55,804 nt of DNA, from NCBI GenBank assembly GCA_015233015.1, contig JADFYO010000019.1, positions 1 to 55,804 of the forward strand, given 5' to 3'. Below are positions 8,529 through 16,941 of the stretch, one piece after another. Numbering within the stretch: position 1 is the stretch's first letter; every line of letters begins with the position of its first letter. A model generated the notes under the pieces. It was given only the letters and a program-made list of their open reading frames with translations. It had not been told where the DNA came from and did no database searches. Source of the stretch: Nitrospirota bacterium (GTDB taxonomy: Bacteria; Nitrospirota; Thermodesulfovibrionia; Thermodesulfovibrionales; Magnetobacteriaceae). The position numbers and the translations under genes were made by a program.

Positions 8529-8648
8529 CGCATAATGATAGTGTTTTAAGCAGCTACATCAGCTTAATAATTTAGATATATCTCATAGTTGTCGGCAAAA
8601 AGGTGAGTTTAGCTCATTATCATCATTCAGTCAGGAGGTATCATCGCC

Positions 8649-9326
8649 ATGAAAGAGAAATTATTTATTCTGGTTGTACTCTTATTAATGTGTTGCTGCG
8701 TAGTCTCAGGACAGGCTTTCGCCTCGAGTAAACCTTCCACAGCCGCCTTATCCAATGGTCAGGCATGTCCTATTCAGCCCGATGCCCAAACAGACCAGTT
8801 GATAGAAGACGACAGTCCGGGTGAACAACAGCAGGAAAGCGGGTTCTTCAGACATATGGGAAGCGGCGTCTTTTCGTATTTACAACAAAATGTCCCTTTT
8901 ATATCCAAGGTTTATCTCGGTATGGCCTATCGGAGAGCCTCCAATCCGGACACTACCGGAGAGTCTGACTGCTCTAATCTGGTCAACGCTATAACGAGGA
9001 ACAGTTTAATCGGCACCGATTATGAGTTTGCCCCAAACGGCCTTTCCTCAAGGGATTTGCGCCAAAATTGCAGCTATGTTTCATTATGGGACTTACGCCC
9101 CGGCGACCTCATCTTCTTCGCTAAAGGCAGAAGAAACGTAATCTATCATGTCGGCGTTATAACAAAGGTACTGTTCGGCACTGTGCATTTCGTTCATGCC
9201 TCAAGTGGCAACGGTGTGGTCGAAACCGTCTCCGGTACCGAGACGTGGCGCCATTACTGGGGGAAAAAGCTCCATTCCTTCGGCAGATGGAAGTCCGACG
9301 TGTTTGTTAAAAAACAGTCCGCCTAA
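8649..9326 (+). CDS. secreted NlpC/P60 (C40) cell-wall hydrolase
   Basis: 225 residues. A signal peptide (MKEKLFILVVLLLMCCCVVSGQAFA, cut before SS) directs export. The C-terminal NlpC/P60-like domain shows the expected order of catalytic elements: YRRAS...SDCSNLV with the nucleophile Cys, RPGDLIFFAKG, YHVGVIT with the base His, and FVHASSGNGVV supplying the third polar residue. Such enzymes cleave peptidoglycan stem peptides in the periplasm or at the cell surface. AGGAGGT precedes the ATG by nine bases. The gene stands alone behind its own candidate promoter. Cleavage specificity cannot be read from the sequence. Confidence 0.82.
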   Translation: MKEKLFILVVLLLMCCCVVSGQAFASSKPSTAALSNGQACPIQPDAQTDQLIEDDSPGEQQQESGFFRHMGSGVFSYLQQNVPFISKVYLGMAYRRASNPDTTGESDCSNLVNAITRNSLIGTDYEFAPNGLSSRDLRQNCSYVSLWDLRPGDLIFFAKGRRNVIYHVGVITKVLFGTVHFVHASSGNGVVETVSGTETWRHYWGKKLHSFGRWKSDVFVKKQSA

Positions 9327-9413
9327 CTACGAGCCGTACAGAGAGCGATTCCGGCATATCTTGGACCGGTTGCTTGATGTACGGCTTATTTGCGCGCTAT
9401 CATCGAGGTAAAA

Positions 9414-9699
9414 CTAATCCCGGAAACCGCAATAGAGATTTATGCTATGCTGCAACTATATCAGTAACAATTATCCTCTTAATTGAATCATCCTGAGCCT
9501 TCCCTAGTTTGTCTGGTTATTGATTTTCTCCAGTAACAATTATCCTCTTAATTGAATCATCCTGAGCCTGTCGAAGGATGCCCGATTTATGGGGAAATGT
9601 GAATTAAAGGAGCATCCTTCGACAGGCTCAGGATGATTCAAATTTTCTTTCTTCTATGAACACATTCAGTATTACCCCTATTGCGGTTTCCGGGCTAAT
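9414..9699. mobile_element. 276-bp MITE-like element with 5-bp target duplication
   Basis: A perfect 17-bp inverted repeat CCCGGAAACCGCAATAG (9419-9435; complement at 9678-9694) bounds 276 bp. It is flanked by the direct repeat CTAAT (9414-9418 and 9695-9699), which looks like a target-site duplication. The interior holds a 39-bp direct repeat (9462-9500 and 9531-9569) and a perfect 28-bp inverted repeat (9554-9581 / 9612-9639) built on the REP core CCTGAGCCTGTCGAAGGATG. It contains no coding region, so it would be a non-autonomous element mobilised in trans. The other sequence of the 9327-9788 gap carries nothing I recognise. Confidence 0.65.
9554..9639. repeat. 28-bp perfect palindrome (REP core) inside the MITE-like element
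   Basis: The arms 9554-9581 and 9612-9639 are exact reverse complements with a 30-bp spacer, and would form a long cruciform or RNA hairpin. The core also occurs, partly duplicated, at 20391-20430, so it is a dispersed repeat. Confidence 0.85.
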
Positions 9700-9788
9700 A
9701 GGCATCGGCATTGCCCTGCCCTGTCACCATTAAGAATCCGGCTTCGGGATTAACTTTGACATTTCCCTGCCTCCGGTCAATTATACCG

Positions 9789-9818
9789 TTGATTTTTTTA
9801 TTGCAGATGGGTTATTCT
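9789..9818 (+). promoter_or_regulatory. candidate promoter of htpG
   Basis: TTGATT (9789-9794) and TATTCT (9813-9818) with an 18-bp spacer. The start point would fall at or just inside the CIRCE element that follows at 9824, the typical geometry for HrcA repression. Confidence 0.5.
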
Positions 9819-9823
9819 AATTG

Positions 9824-9850
9824 TTAGCAGACTCCACTAGTGAGTGCTAA
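9824..9850 (+). promoter_or_regulatory. CIRCE operator (HrcA binding site)
   Basis: TTAGCAGAC, a 9-bp spacer, then GAGTGCTAA. The consensus is TTAGCACTC-N9-GAGTGCTAA; the right arm is perfect and the left arm matches at 7 of 9 positions. It lies between the candidate promoter and the htpG ribosome-binding site, predicting heat-inducible control of htpG by HrcA. Confidence 0.85.
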
Positions 9851-9883
9851 CTTACATATGAACTATAAGGAGGTTAACTACAC

Positions 9884-11773
9884 ATGCCTGTTGAGAATCT
9901 CGAATTCAAAACGGAGATAAACCAGCTCCTCAATCTAATGATACACTCCTTGTATTCTCACAAGGAGATATTCCTGAGAGAACTGCTGTCAAACGCCTCA
10001 GACGCTATCGATAAGGCCAGATACGAATCCCTCGTCAACAGTGAGGCACTTACGGACACCGGCGACTGGAAGATAAAAATCACGGCAGATAAAGACGCTG
10101 GCACGCTTACCATAAGCGACAACGGTATTGGAATGACTAAAGAGGAAGTCATCACAGAGCTTGGCACTATTGCCCACTCTGGAACGCTTGATTTCATGCG
10201 CGCTTTAAAAGAAAAAGGCGACATGAACCTCATCGGGCAATTCGGCGTCGGCTTTTATTCATCTTTTATGGTTGCCGATAAAGTCACAGTGATAACAAAA
10301 AGTGTAAAGGACGGGACTTCAGTCAAATGGGAGTCGGAGGCAAAGGGCACGTTTACCGTCGATGACGCCGAAAAACAAACGCGCGGTACCGATGTAGTTC
10401 TTCATATAAAGGACGACGATAAGAAATATCTCAATCACTGGGAAGTTAGCTCTATCGTCAAAAAATACTCCGATTACATCGAATACCCCATCGCAATGGA
10501 CGTCGAGCGTGAAGAGGACAGCGCCCTTGACAAGGGCAAGAAGGTAAAGCTGGTTAAAGAAGAGACGCTGAACTCCCAAAAGGCCATTTGGCTTAAAGAC
10601 AAATCGGAGATAACCGAAGAGCAGTATAACGAATTCTATAAGCACGTCTCCCACGATTTTGCTGACCCGCTGAGTGTTATCCATTTTAAGGCCGAGGGCA
10701 CGTCTGAGTTCACCGCACTGGTGTATATCCCGTCGCAGGTGCCGCTGGATATCTTTTATGAGCAGTTTAAGATAGGCCCGGTTCTCTATGTTAAGAGGGT
10801 TCAGATTATGGACCACTGCGAGGAGCTTGTGCCAAGATACCTGCGGTTTATTAAGGGTGTTGTCGATTCCTCGGATTTACCGTTAAACGTATCGAGGGAG
10901 ATGCTCCAAAACAACCCGCACGTCAGCGTAATTAACAAGAATCTCACTAAAAAAGTCCTCGACACACTGGCTGATTTGAAACAAAAGGACTTCGAAAAAT
11001 ATAAAAAATTCTACGCAGAACTTGGCAAGGTGCTCAAAGAGGGCGTACATTTTGATTTCCAAAGGCGCGAGGCGATAGCCGACTTGTTGCTCTTTCATTC
11101 CACTAAGACTGGCAAAGAGGCATTCACAACTCTGGATGAATATGTCAGGACAATGAGAGAAGGCCAGGAGGAGATTTTCTACATAACCGGTTCGTCATAT
11201 GAAGAGGCGTTACAATCACCCCATCTGGAGAAGTTTAACGACAAAGGATATGAAGTACTCTTCATGCTCGATGAAATAGACGACATCATATTCGGCTATT
11301 TCGAGTACAAGGGCAAGAAGATGAAATCCGTTATCAAGGGCAGCTTCGACCTGGATAAAAAAGACGAAACAAAGAAAGCGGAAGAGGGGCAAAGGTACGA
11401 AAAGCTGCTTGCCCAAATCAAAGACCGCCTGAAGGACGATATAAAAGAGGTACGCCTGTCGGGAAGGCTGAAGCAATCGCCCTGCTGTCTGGTCTCCGAT
11501 GAGGGCGCGATTGACCCCGCGATGGAGCGAATGCTGCGCTCGATGGGCAAAGAAGTCCCAAAAAACCTGCGGATACTGGAGATAAATCCCGGCCATCCAT
11601 TGATAGAGACACTGAGTACCGTCATAGAAAAAGATTCTCACAGCGCTGACGATAGCATTGATTTGCTCTATGAACAGGCCCTCGTACTTGACGGCAATAA
11701 ACCAAAAGACCCGGCAGTGTTCGCAAGGAAGATATCCGACCTGATGCTCGAGGCTCTGAGGCGGTCTGCATGA
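9884..11773 (+). CDS. htpG: Hsp90-family chaperone HtpG
   Basis: 629 residues, the normal bacterial length. The GHKL ATPase domain has EIFLRELLSNASDA (metal-binding Asn), ISDNGIGM, GTIAHSGT and GQFGVGFYS. The middle domain includes PLNVSREMLQ with the catalytic-loop Arg, and the C-terminal dimerisation domain ends near the stop. It is an ATP-dependent cytoplasmic chaperone. AAGGAGG precedes the ATG at optimal spacing, and a CIRCE operator lies upstream, so HrcA repression is expected. The stop codon overlaps the ATG of the secreted SBBP protein (ATGA), implying a shared transcript. Confidence 0.98.
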   Translation: MPVENLEFKTEINQLLNLMIHSLYSHKEIFLRELLSNASDAIDKARYESLVNSEALTDTGDWKIKITADKDAGTLTISDNGIGMTKEEVITELGTIAHSGTLDFMRALKEKGDMNLIGQFGVGFYSSFMVADKVTVITKSVKDGTSVKWESEAKGTFTVDDAEKQTRGTDVVLHIKDDDKKYLNHWEVSSIVKKYSDYIEYPIAMDVEREEDSALDKGKKVKLVKEETLNSQKAIWLKDKSEITEEQYNEFYKHVSHDFADPLSVIHFKAEGTSEFTALVYIPSQVPLDIFYEQFKIGPVLYVKRVQIMDHCEELVPRYLRFIKGVVDSSDLPLNVSREMLQNNPHVSVINKNLTKKVLDTLADLKQKDFEKYKKFYAELGKVLKEGVHFDFQRREAIADLLLFHSTKTGKEAFTTLDEYVRTMREGQEEIFYITGSSYEEALQSPHLEKFNDKGYEVLFMLDEIDDIIFGYFEYKGKKMKSVIKGSFDLDKKDETKKAEEGQRYEKLLAQIKDRLKDDIKEVRLSGRLKQSPCCLVSDEGAIDPAMERMLRSMGKEVPKNLRILEINPGHPLIETLSTVIEKDSHSADDSIDLLYEQALVLDGNKPKDPAVFARKISDLMLEALRRSA

Positions 11774-14673
11774 GTAAAAACATAATCTCTGCCATAGTTT
11801 TGATACTAACGGCCTTTTGTCTAAGCATGCCGGCATATGCGAATGTATCCGCTGAGGCGGCCACAGGGGAAAATGCCGCGATTGCGGCGTCATACGGGAA
11901 ACTGCCGATTGCCTTCGAGGCAAACGAAGGGCAGGTTGACCCGAAAGTCAAATATATTGCCAAAGGGCAGGGATATACCCTTTTTCTGACGCCTAAGGAG
12001 TTTGTGCTGAGCATGGCGGCTCACGACGGTGTAAAGGATAAGATAAAAACGGCCGCTATTCAGATAAAATTTGTCAGCACGGGCGCTAAAACGATAACCG
12101 GCGTTGACGAGCTACCGGGTTCATCCAATTACTTTATCGGAAACGACCCTGAAAAATGGCGCACCAATGTCCCTGCATATGAGAAAGTCAGATACGAAGA
12201 GATATATCATGGCATTGACCTTGTTGTTTACGGCAATCAACGGCAGATAGAATACGATTTTGTTGTCGGCCCTCACGCCGATTATAAGCAAATAGCCTTT
12301 CAGGTTAATGGGGCGAAAAGGTTAAGCGTCGATAAGGACGGCAGCCTGATAATAGCCTCAAAGGGCGGTAGTAAGATGCTCATGCACAAACCCCTTGTTT
12401 ATCAGGAAACAGACGGACTAAGGCAGGAAGTCAGGGGCAGGTATTCGGTTAGCAAAGGAAACCGGGTAAGTTTCAACGTGGCCGCATATGACAAGACGAA
12501 GGCATTGGTTATTGACCCCACGCTTGCCTATTCTACATACCTTGGCGGCAGCGGCAGTTATGGCGGCGATTACGGCTATCGCATAGCGGTTGATTCCTCT
12601 GGCAGCGCCTATGTCACAGGGGTGACTGGCTCAACAGATTTCCCAACCACATCCGGTGCCTTTCAGGCTTCCCTGAAAAGTGCCTATGGCAACGTTTTTA
12701 TAACAAAACTGAACTCATCCGGCACTGGCCTTGTTTACTCTGCGTACCTCGGCGGCAGCGGCAGCACCAGCTATGGTGATTATGGCTATGGCATAGCAGT
12801 TGATTCCTCCGGCAGTGCCTATGTCACAGGTGTGGCAACCTCATTAAATTTCCCAACAACATCTGGTGCCTTCCAGACTACTTTGAAAAATTCCCATGGC
12901 AATGCCTTTATAACAAAACTTAACTCATCCGGCACGGCGCTTCTGTTCTCTACGTACCTCGGCGGCACCGGTTATGGTGATTTTGGCTATGGCATAGCAG
13001 TTGATTCCTCCGGCAGTGCCTACGTGACAGGGGTGACTGGCTCAACAGATTTCCCAACGACATCCGGTGCCTTCCAGACCTCTTTGAAAACTTCCCACGG
13101 CAACGTTTTTATAACAAAACTTAACTCATCCGGTACTGCACTTCTGTTCTCTACGTATGTCGGCGGCAGCGGTTATGGTGATTCTGGCTATGGCATAGCG
13201 GTTGATTCCTCTGGCAGTGCCTATGTGACAGGGGTGACATCCTCGTCAGATTTTCCAACCACATCCGGCGCCTTTCAAGCTTCTTTGAAAAGTTCCTATG
13301 GCAATGCCTTTATAACAAAAATAAACTCATCCGGCACCGGCCTTGTATTCTCTACCTTCATCGGCGGCAGCGGCAGCAGCGGCGGTTATGGTGATTCTGG
13401 CCATGGCGTAGCAGTAGATTCCTCTGGCAACGCCTATGTGACAGGCTATTCATTATCAGCAAATTTTCCAACTACAACCGGCGCCTTTCAGACCACTTTG
13501 AAAAGTTCCTATGGCAATGCCTTTATAGCAAAACTAAACTCATCCGGCACTGCACTTCTGTTCTCTACGTACCTCGGCGGCGGCGGTAACAGCGGTAACG
13601 GTGATACCGGCTCCAGCATAGCAATAGATTCCTCTGGCAATGCCTATGTTACAGGTTATACATACTCGTCAGATTTTCCAACGACAACCGGCGCCTTTCA
13701 GACTTCTTTGAAAAGTTCCTATGGCAATGCCTTTATAACAAAACTAAACTCATCCGGTACTGCACTTATGTACTCTACGTACCTCGGCGGCAGCGGCGAT
13801 AACAGCGACAGCGGTGACACTGGCTCCAGCATAGCCGTAGATTCCTATGGCAATGCCTATGTGGCAGGCTTTACATACTCGTCAGATTTTCCGACGACGA
13901 CCGGTGCCTTTCAGACCTCTTTGAATAATTTGACAAGCAATGCCTTTATAACAAAGTTACAATTTTCATCCTCCACCTATTCACTGAGCGTGAGCACATC
14001 GGGAAGCGGCACAGTCATATCCTCTCCATCGGGAATAAGCTGCGGCTCAACCTGTTCAGCCTCATATACTGCCGGTACATCCGTAACGCTTACGGCAGGT
14101 GCAGCCTCCGGATATTCTCTTTCAAGTTGGTCGGGGTGCGATTCATCGAGCGGCACTACCTGTACCGTTACTATGTCGTCGAACAAGTCTGTATCGGCTG
14201 CATTTACATCGCTTGGATTATCAGACAGTGCAACAACCGCCTGTGCGGCAATTAATGCGATATACGGCGAATATGCCTCGTGGTTTGGAATAACATCCGG
14301 CAACATATACTCGCTGGCATCCGGCTCCTCTACATACTATGTCCAATGGTACACAAATGGCGCTGCACTTGTTGCAGGGACAGATGGAACTCTTTATACT
14401 TATTATAACGGTACCTGGTACAATTTAGGGATAAGCTGGCAGCGATTAGGTAAGGCAACCAGAGAGATTACCGCAATTTATAATCAATATGCGTCGTGGT
14501 TTGGGACAACATCCGGAAGCATATATATTGAGACGTCCGGCTCAACTACATACTATGTCCAATGGTTTACCAACGGCGCCGCCCTTGTAGCCGGAACAAA
14601 CGGCTATATGTACACGTACTATAACGGTCAGTGGTACGGGTTAGGGGTAAGCTGGACGACGCCCACTCCGTAA
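11770..14673 (+). CDS. secreted SBBP beta-propeller protein with tandem aromatic modules
   Basis: 967 residues. A signal peptide (cut after AYA, about residue 25) precedes a DUF7948-like domain (FEANEGQVDPKVKY onwards). Seven SBBP repeats follow (about 251-733), each with YSTYLGG, IAVDSSGSAYVTG and DFPTTSGAFQ; they are nearly identical at the DNA level and probably fold as a beta-propeller. An InlB-type B repeat (about 735-817) has two close Cys pairs and ends NKSVSAAFTS. Two copies of a 67-residue module form the C-terminus (824-890 and 896-962, linker QRLGK). A surface or extracellular binding role is inferred. The gene starts inside the htpG stop (ATGA), and its 3' end overlaps the convergent DUF2844 gene by 46 bp. 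Confidence 0.9.
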   Translation: MSKNIISAIVLILTAFCLSMPAYANVSAEAATGENAAIAASYGKLPIAFEANEGQVDPKVKYIAKGQGYTLFLTPKEFVLSMAAHDGVKDKIKTAAIQIKFVSTGAKTITGVDELPGSSNYFIGNDPEKWRTNVPAYEKVRYEEIYHGIDLVVYGNQRQIEYDFVVGPHADYKQIAFQVNGAKRLSVDKDGSLIIASKGGSKMLMHKPLVYQETDGLRQEVRGRYSVSKGNRVSFNVAAYDKTKALVIDPTLAYSTYLGGSGSYGGDYGYRIAVDSSGSAYVTGVTGSTDFPTTSGAFQASLKSAYGNVFITKLNSSGTGLVYSAYLGGSGSTSYGDYGYGIAVDSSGSAYVTGVATSLNFPTTSGAFQTTLKNSHGNAFITKLNSSGTALLFSTYLGGTGYGDFGYGIAVDSSGSAYVTGVTGSTDFPTTSGAFQTSLKTSHGNVFITKLNSSGTALLFSTYVGGSGYGDSGYGIAVDSSGSAYVTGVTSSSDFPTTSGAFQASLKSSYGNAFITKINSSGTGLVFSTFIGGSGSSGGYGDSGHGVAVDSSGNAYVTGYSLSANFPTTTGAFQTTLKSSYGNAFIAKLNSSGTALLFSTYLGGGGNSGNGDTGSSIAIDSSGNAYVTGYTYSSDFPTTTGAFQTSLKSSYGNAFITKLNSSGTALMYSTYLGGSGDNSDSGDTGSSIAVDSYGNAYVAGFTYSSDFPTTTGAFQTSLNNLTSNAFITKLQFSSSTYSLSVSTSGSGTVISSPSGISCGSTCSASYTAGTSVTLTAGAASGYSLSSWSGCDSSSGTTCTVTMSSNKSVSAAFTSLGLSDSATTACAAINAIYGEYASWFGITSGNIYSLASGSSTYYVQWYTNGAALVAGTDGTLYTYYNGTWYNLGISWQRLGKATREITAIYNQYASWFGTTSGSIYIETSGSTTYYVQWFTNGAALVAGTNGYMYTYYNGQWYGLGVSWTTPTP
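14239..14655 (+). repeat. tandem pair of 67-residue aromatic modules (copy A)
   Basis: Two modules, 14239-14439 and 14455-14655, separated by a 5-codon linker. The consensus runs IYxxYASWFG, SGxIY, TYYVQW, TNGAALVAGT, YTYYNGxWY, LGxSW. The same pair, with the same 67+5+67 geometry, lies on the opposite strand at 16405-16821. Confidence 0.9.
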
Positions 14674-15149
14674 GGGATTAAGTCCGGTACGTAGGCCCTG
14701 CCCTTGAGGGAGCGCATATGTCCCCATCTCTCGACGACGAGACCCGATGCCGTCTCTATCCGGCTATGCCTTTTGCCATGTTTGCGCGGGGTTTGCGTTA
14801 GAGCTATGATGTACTCATCATGATAGGAACCCAGAAGCTGCGTGAGGTCTGGATGTACCGGTCCGCTCCAAGCAATGCCGAATACGATGCCCTCAGGCGA
14901 AATAAATTCATGAATGGCGGTTTGTCCAGACTTGATTTCAGCAACCGTGTAACCATCGAACACCATCTGCCGCACTGGCTGGTTCGCCCCCGAAAGGGCC
15001 TTTCTATCGGCCTCAACCGAATCGACGGAGCCTCCAATTGTGGCGCTAACCCGCTGTGAGGGCAAAAAAACAGCCGCTATCACCACTAATACTATTAACA
15101 GCGCTAATCTTTTCATTACCGAACTGCCTCTAATGCCGTCTGCAGACAT
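14628..15149 (-). CDS. DUF2844 secreted protein
   Basis: 173 residues. The start at 15149 has AGGAGG five bases upstream; longer in-frame starts run back into the DUF3443 gene. A signal anchor (MKRLALLIVLVVIAAVF) precedes the DUF2844 domain: GGSVDSVEADRKAL, FDGYTVAEIKSG, EFISPEGIVFGIAWSGP, DLTQLLGSYHDEY. Function is unknown. The gene follows the DUF3443 gene by 31 bp, a pairing known from other proteobacterial-type genomes and suggestive of a joint envelope role. Its last 46 bp are antisense to the end of the SBBP gene, so the two stop regions interleave. Confidence 0.85.
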   Translation of the reverse strand: MSADGIRGSSVMKRLALLIVLVVIAAVFLPSQRVSATIGGSVDSVEADRKALSGANQPVRQMVFDGYTVAEIKSGQTAIHEFISPEGIVFGIAWSGPVHPDLTQLLGSYHDEYIIALTQTPRKHGKRHSRIETASGLVVERWGHMRSLKGRAYVPDLIPYGVGVVQLTPNPYH

Positions 15150-15180
15150 TTCAACCTCCTGAAATATACAAAATCGCGCT

Positions 15181-16941
15181 TCAATAGGCAACGTATGGAC
15201 CAGTGCCCAGACTGGATTTGCTGCCGTCCATTCCATAATAAACGCTCCGTCCAAAGAAGAAAGGCAGCCCCCAGTCAAATTCCCCCGAATCATCTCCGCC
15301 TAGTTCGACAAACACGTTGTTGTTTGAATTGAAAAGAGTGCTGGCATTACCTATCTGGAACGAGACGGTACCGCTTGGAGAGCCGTTAATTCCCTGATTG
15401 GTTGCCGTAAAGCTCTTTGTTGACGTAGGACAGTAAAAACTGGACGCATTTGAAGAAGAGCTGCAGTCCGGCAAGCTGCTTGTGGAAGGGGACTTAAAAA
15501 ATAAACCGTTTGAGCCGCTGTCTATAAAGCCGTTGGCGGCGTATGAAACACCGTTGAAGGTTGTGTTGAAGTCCGCATACTGGTCTGTTGGATAGACGGT
15601 TAGCGTGGATGGCGGCGTGTTATTGGACTGAGTGCCGATGCCAAGCACAAGGGAGCCGCTTACAGAGGCCACACCGCCCAGAGCAACGGACGGGAGCTGC
15701 ACTATATAGCCATTGTTGTCCTGCGACAAAAGCGCTATCGGGTTTTGAACCTGGCTTGAGAGGGTAACGGACGTGCCGCTGCACCTGTTCCCCGCGCATG
15801 AGTAATACAGCTGATTATTGGCGCTATTCACGCAGTCCGAACCACAGTCCTGAGGACTAACGTTGACGCCCAGTATCCCGTTGAAACCAGCCTCTTGCGG
15901 GCTTGTATCCACATATGGATTTTGGCTTAGAATACAGCCGGAAGACCCGCCGGGAATGCCGCTAAAGGTAGAATCAAAACTGGAATCGATAACATGTACC
16001 GGAACCGTAACGGCAGATTCGCCCCCAAGCTTGACGCTCGCCGTGGCAACATAGCCCCAATCGGCAGAACCGTCTCCATACCCATAGCACTCTGCAAGCG
16101 TTCCGGAACTTACGGTTACCGGCGTGAGAGTAACACTAAGAACCGATTTAAATATCCGCAGGCCAGTACTCATAGTATCTAACAGGATATCGTTTATTGT
16201 CTGGCAGGTTGAGGTGCCGGGGGTACAGACCGTAACGCTGACACACGGTTTGTTGGGATAGCCTTGCGAATTGGCCGCTGAACACAGAGAGCCGTTTACC
16301 GTAACCGAAAGCACGTTACCTCCCGACGAAGGTGATGGCGTTGGCGTGGGTGTGGGCGTAGCTGTCGGCGTTGGGGTAGGCGTTGGCGTGGGTGCCGGAT
16401 TCGTCCAGCTCAACCCTAAGGCGTACCACTGGCCATTATAATACGTATACATGTTGCCGTCTGTTCCGGCAACAAGGGCAGCGCCGTTGGTGTACCATTG
16501 GACATAGTATGTGGCTGAACCTGATGTTGCAATATAGATACTCCCCGATGTTGTCCCAAACCATGAGGCATATTGGCTATAGACTGTAGAAATCTCTGTA
16601 GCCGCCTCACCTAATGTCTGCCAATTCATCCCTAAATCGTACCACAGGCCATTATAATACATATACATATTGCCGTCTGTCCAGGCAACAAGGGCAGCGC
16701 CGTTGGTAAACCATTGGGCATAGTATGTGGCCCCGCCGGATGCTGCCGTCTGTATGCTTCCCGATGCCGAACCAAACCACGAGGCATATTGATTATAGAT
16801 TGTGGTGATTGCCTCAGCGGCGGTTGCCTGAGTTGCAGCTGAGGAAAATACATCGGTAGCAGCTAACGCGCTAAGGCAAGAGATTGCTAATACAAATACT
16901 ATGACTGTTACCAGCGATTTATTAAGTTTAATGTTACTCAT
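15181..16941 (-). CDS. secreted DUF3443 protein with N-terminal aromatic modules
   Basis: 586 residues. The signal peptide ends near residue 28. Two 67-residue modules (41-107 and 113-179, linker QTLGE) are followed by a Pro-Thr linker (about 182-207) and a DUF3443 domain (about 209-586). DUF3443 contains LLDTMSTGLRIF (Asp255) and a later FIDSGSNGLFF (Asp474). These resemble the paired hydrophobic-D-(S/T)-G elements of pepsin-fold aspartic proteases, except that the first reads DTM instead of DTG. Several cysteines suggest disulphides in an exported protein. It is the first gene of a unit with DUF2844. The modules match the C-terminus of the facing SBBP protein. Confidence 0.88.
   Translation of the reverse strand: MSNIKLNKSLVTVIVFVLAISCLSALAATDVFSSAATQATAAEAITTIYNQYASWFGSASGSIQTAASGGATYYAQWFTNGAALVAWTDGNMYMYYNGLWYDLGMNWQTLGEAATEISTVYSQYASWFGTTSGSIYIATSGSATYYVQWYTNGAALVAGTDGNMYTYYNGQWYALGLSWTNPAPTPTPTPTPTATPTPTPTPSPSSGGNVLSVTVNGSLCSAANSQGYPNKPCVSVTVCTPGTSTCQTINDILLDTMSTGLRIFKSVLSVTLTPVTVSSGTLAECYGYGDGSADWGYVATASVKLGGESAVTVPVHVIDSSFDSTFSGIPGGSSGCILSQNPYVDTSPQEAGFNGILGVNVSPQDCGSDCVNSANNQLYYSCAGNRCSGTSVTLSSQVQNPIALLSQDNNGYIVQLPSVALGGVASVSGSLVLGIGTQSNNTPPSTLTVYPTDQYADFNTTFNGVSYAANGFIDSGSNGLFFKSPSTSSLPDCSSSSNASSFYCPTSTKSFTATNQGINGSPSGTVSFQIGNASTLFNSNNNVFVELGGDDSGEFDWGLPFFFGRSVYYGMDGSKSSLGTGPYVAY
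16405..16821 (-). repeat. tandem pair of 67-residue aromatic modules (copy B)
   Basis: Modules at 16621-16821 and 16405-16605 on the minus strand, with a 5-codon linker. They are visibly similar in nucleotide sequence to copy A (for example the shared ACATACTATGTCCAATGGT stretch), and so form a long imperfect inverted repeat with 14239-14655. Confidence 0.9.

Noticed and set aside
9196-9411. Plus-strand frame overlapping the end of the NlpC/P60 gene
   Set aside because: It is an out-of-frame overlap with no ribosome-binding site; its end runs into the MITE-like element boundary.
10319-11923. Several long minus-strand open frames opposite htpG
   Set aside because: They are shadows of the htpG reading frame with no family features.
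12520-13970. Strong DNA repetition considered as a mobile or satellite repeat
   Set aside because: The period matches the SBBP protein repeat and the frame is intact; it is coding repetition in a beta-propeller.
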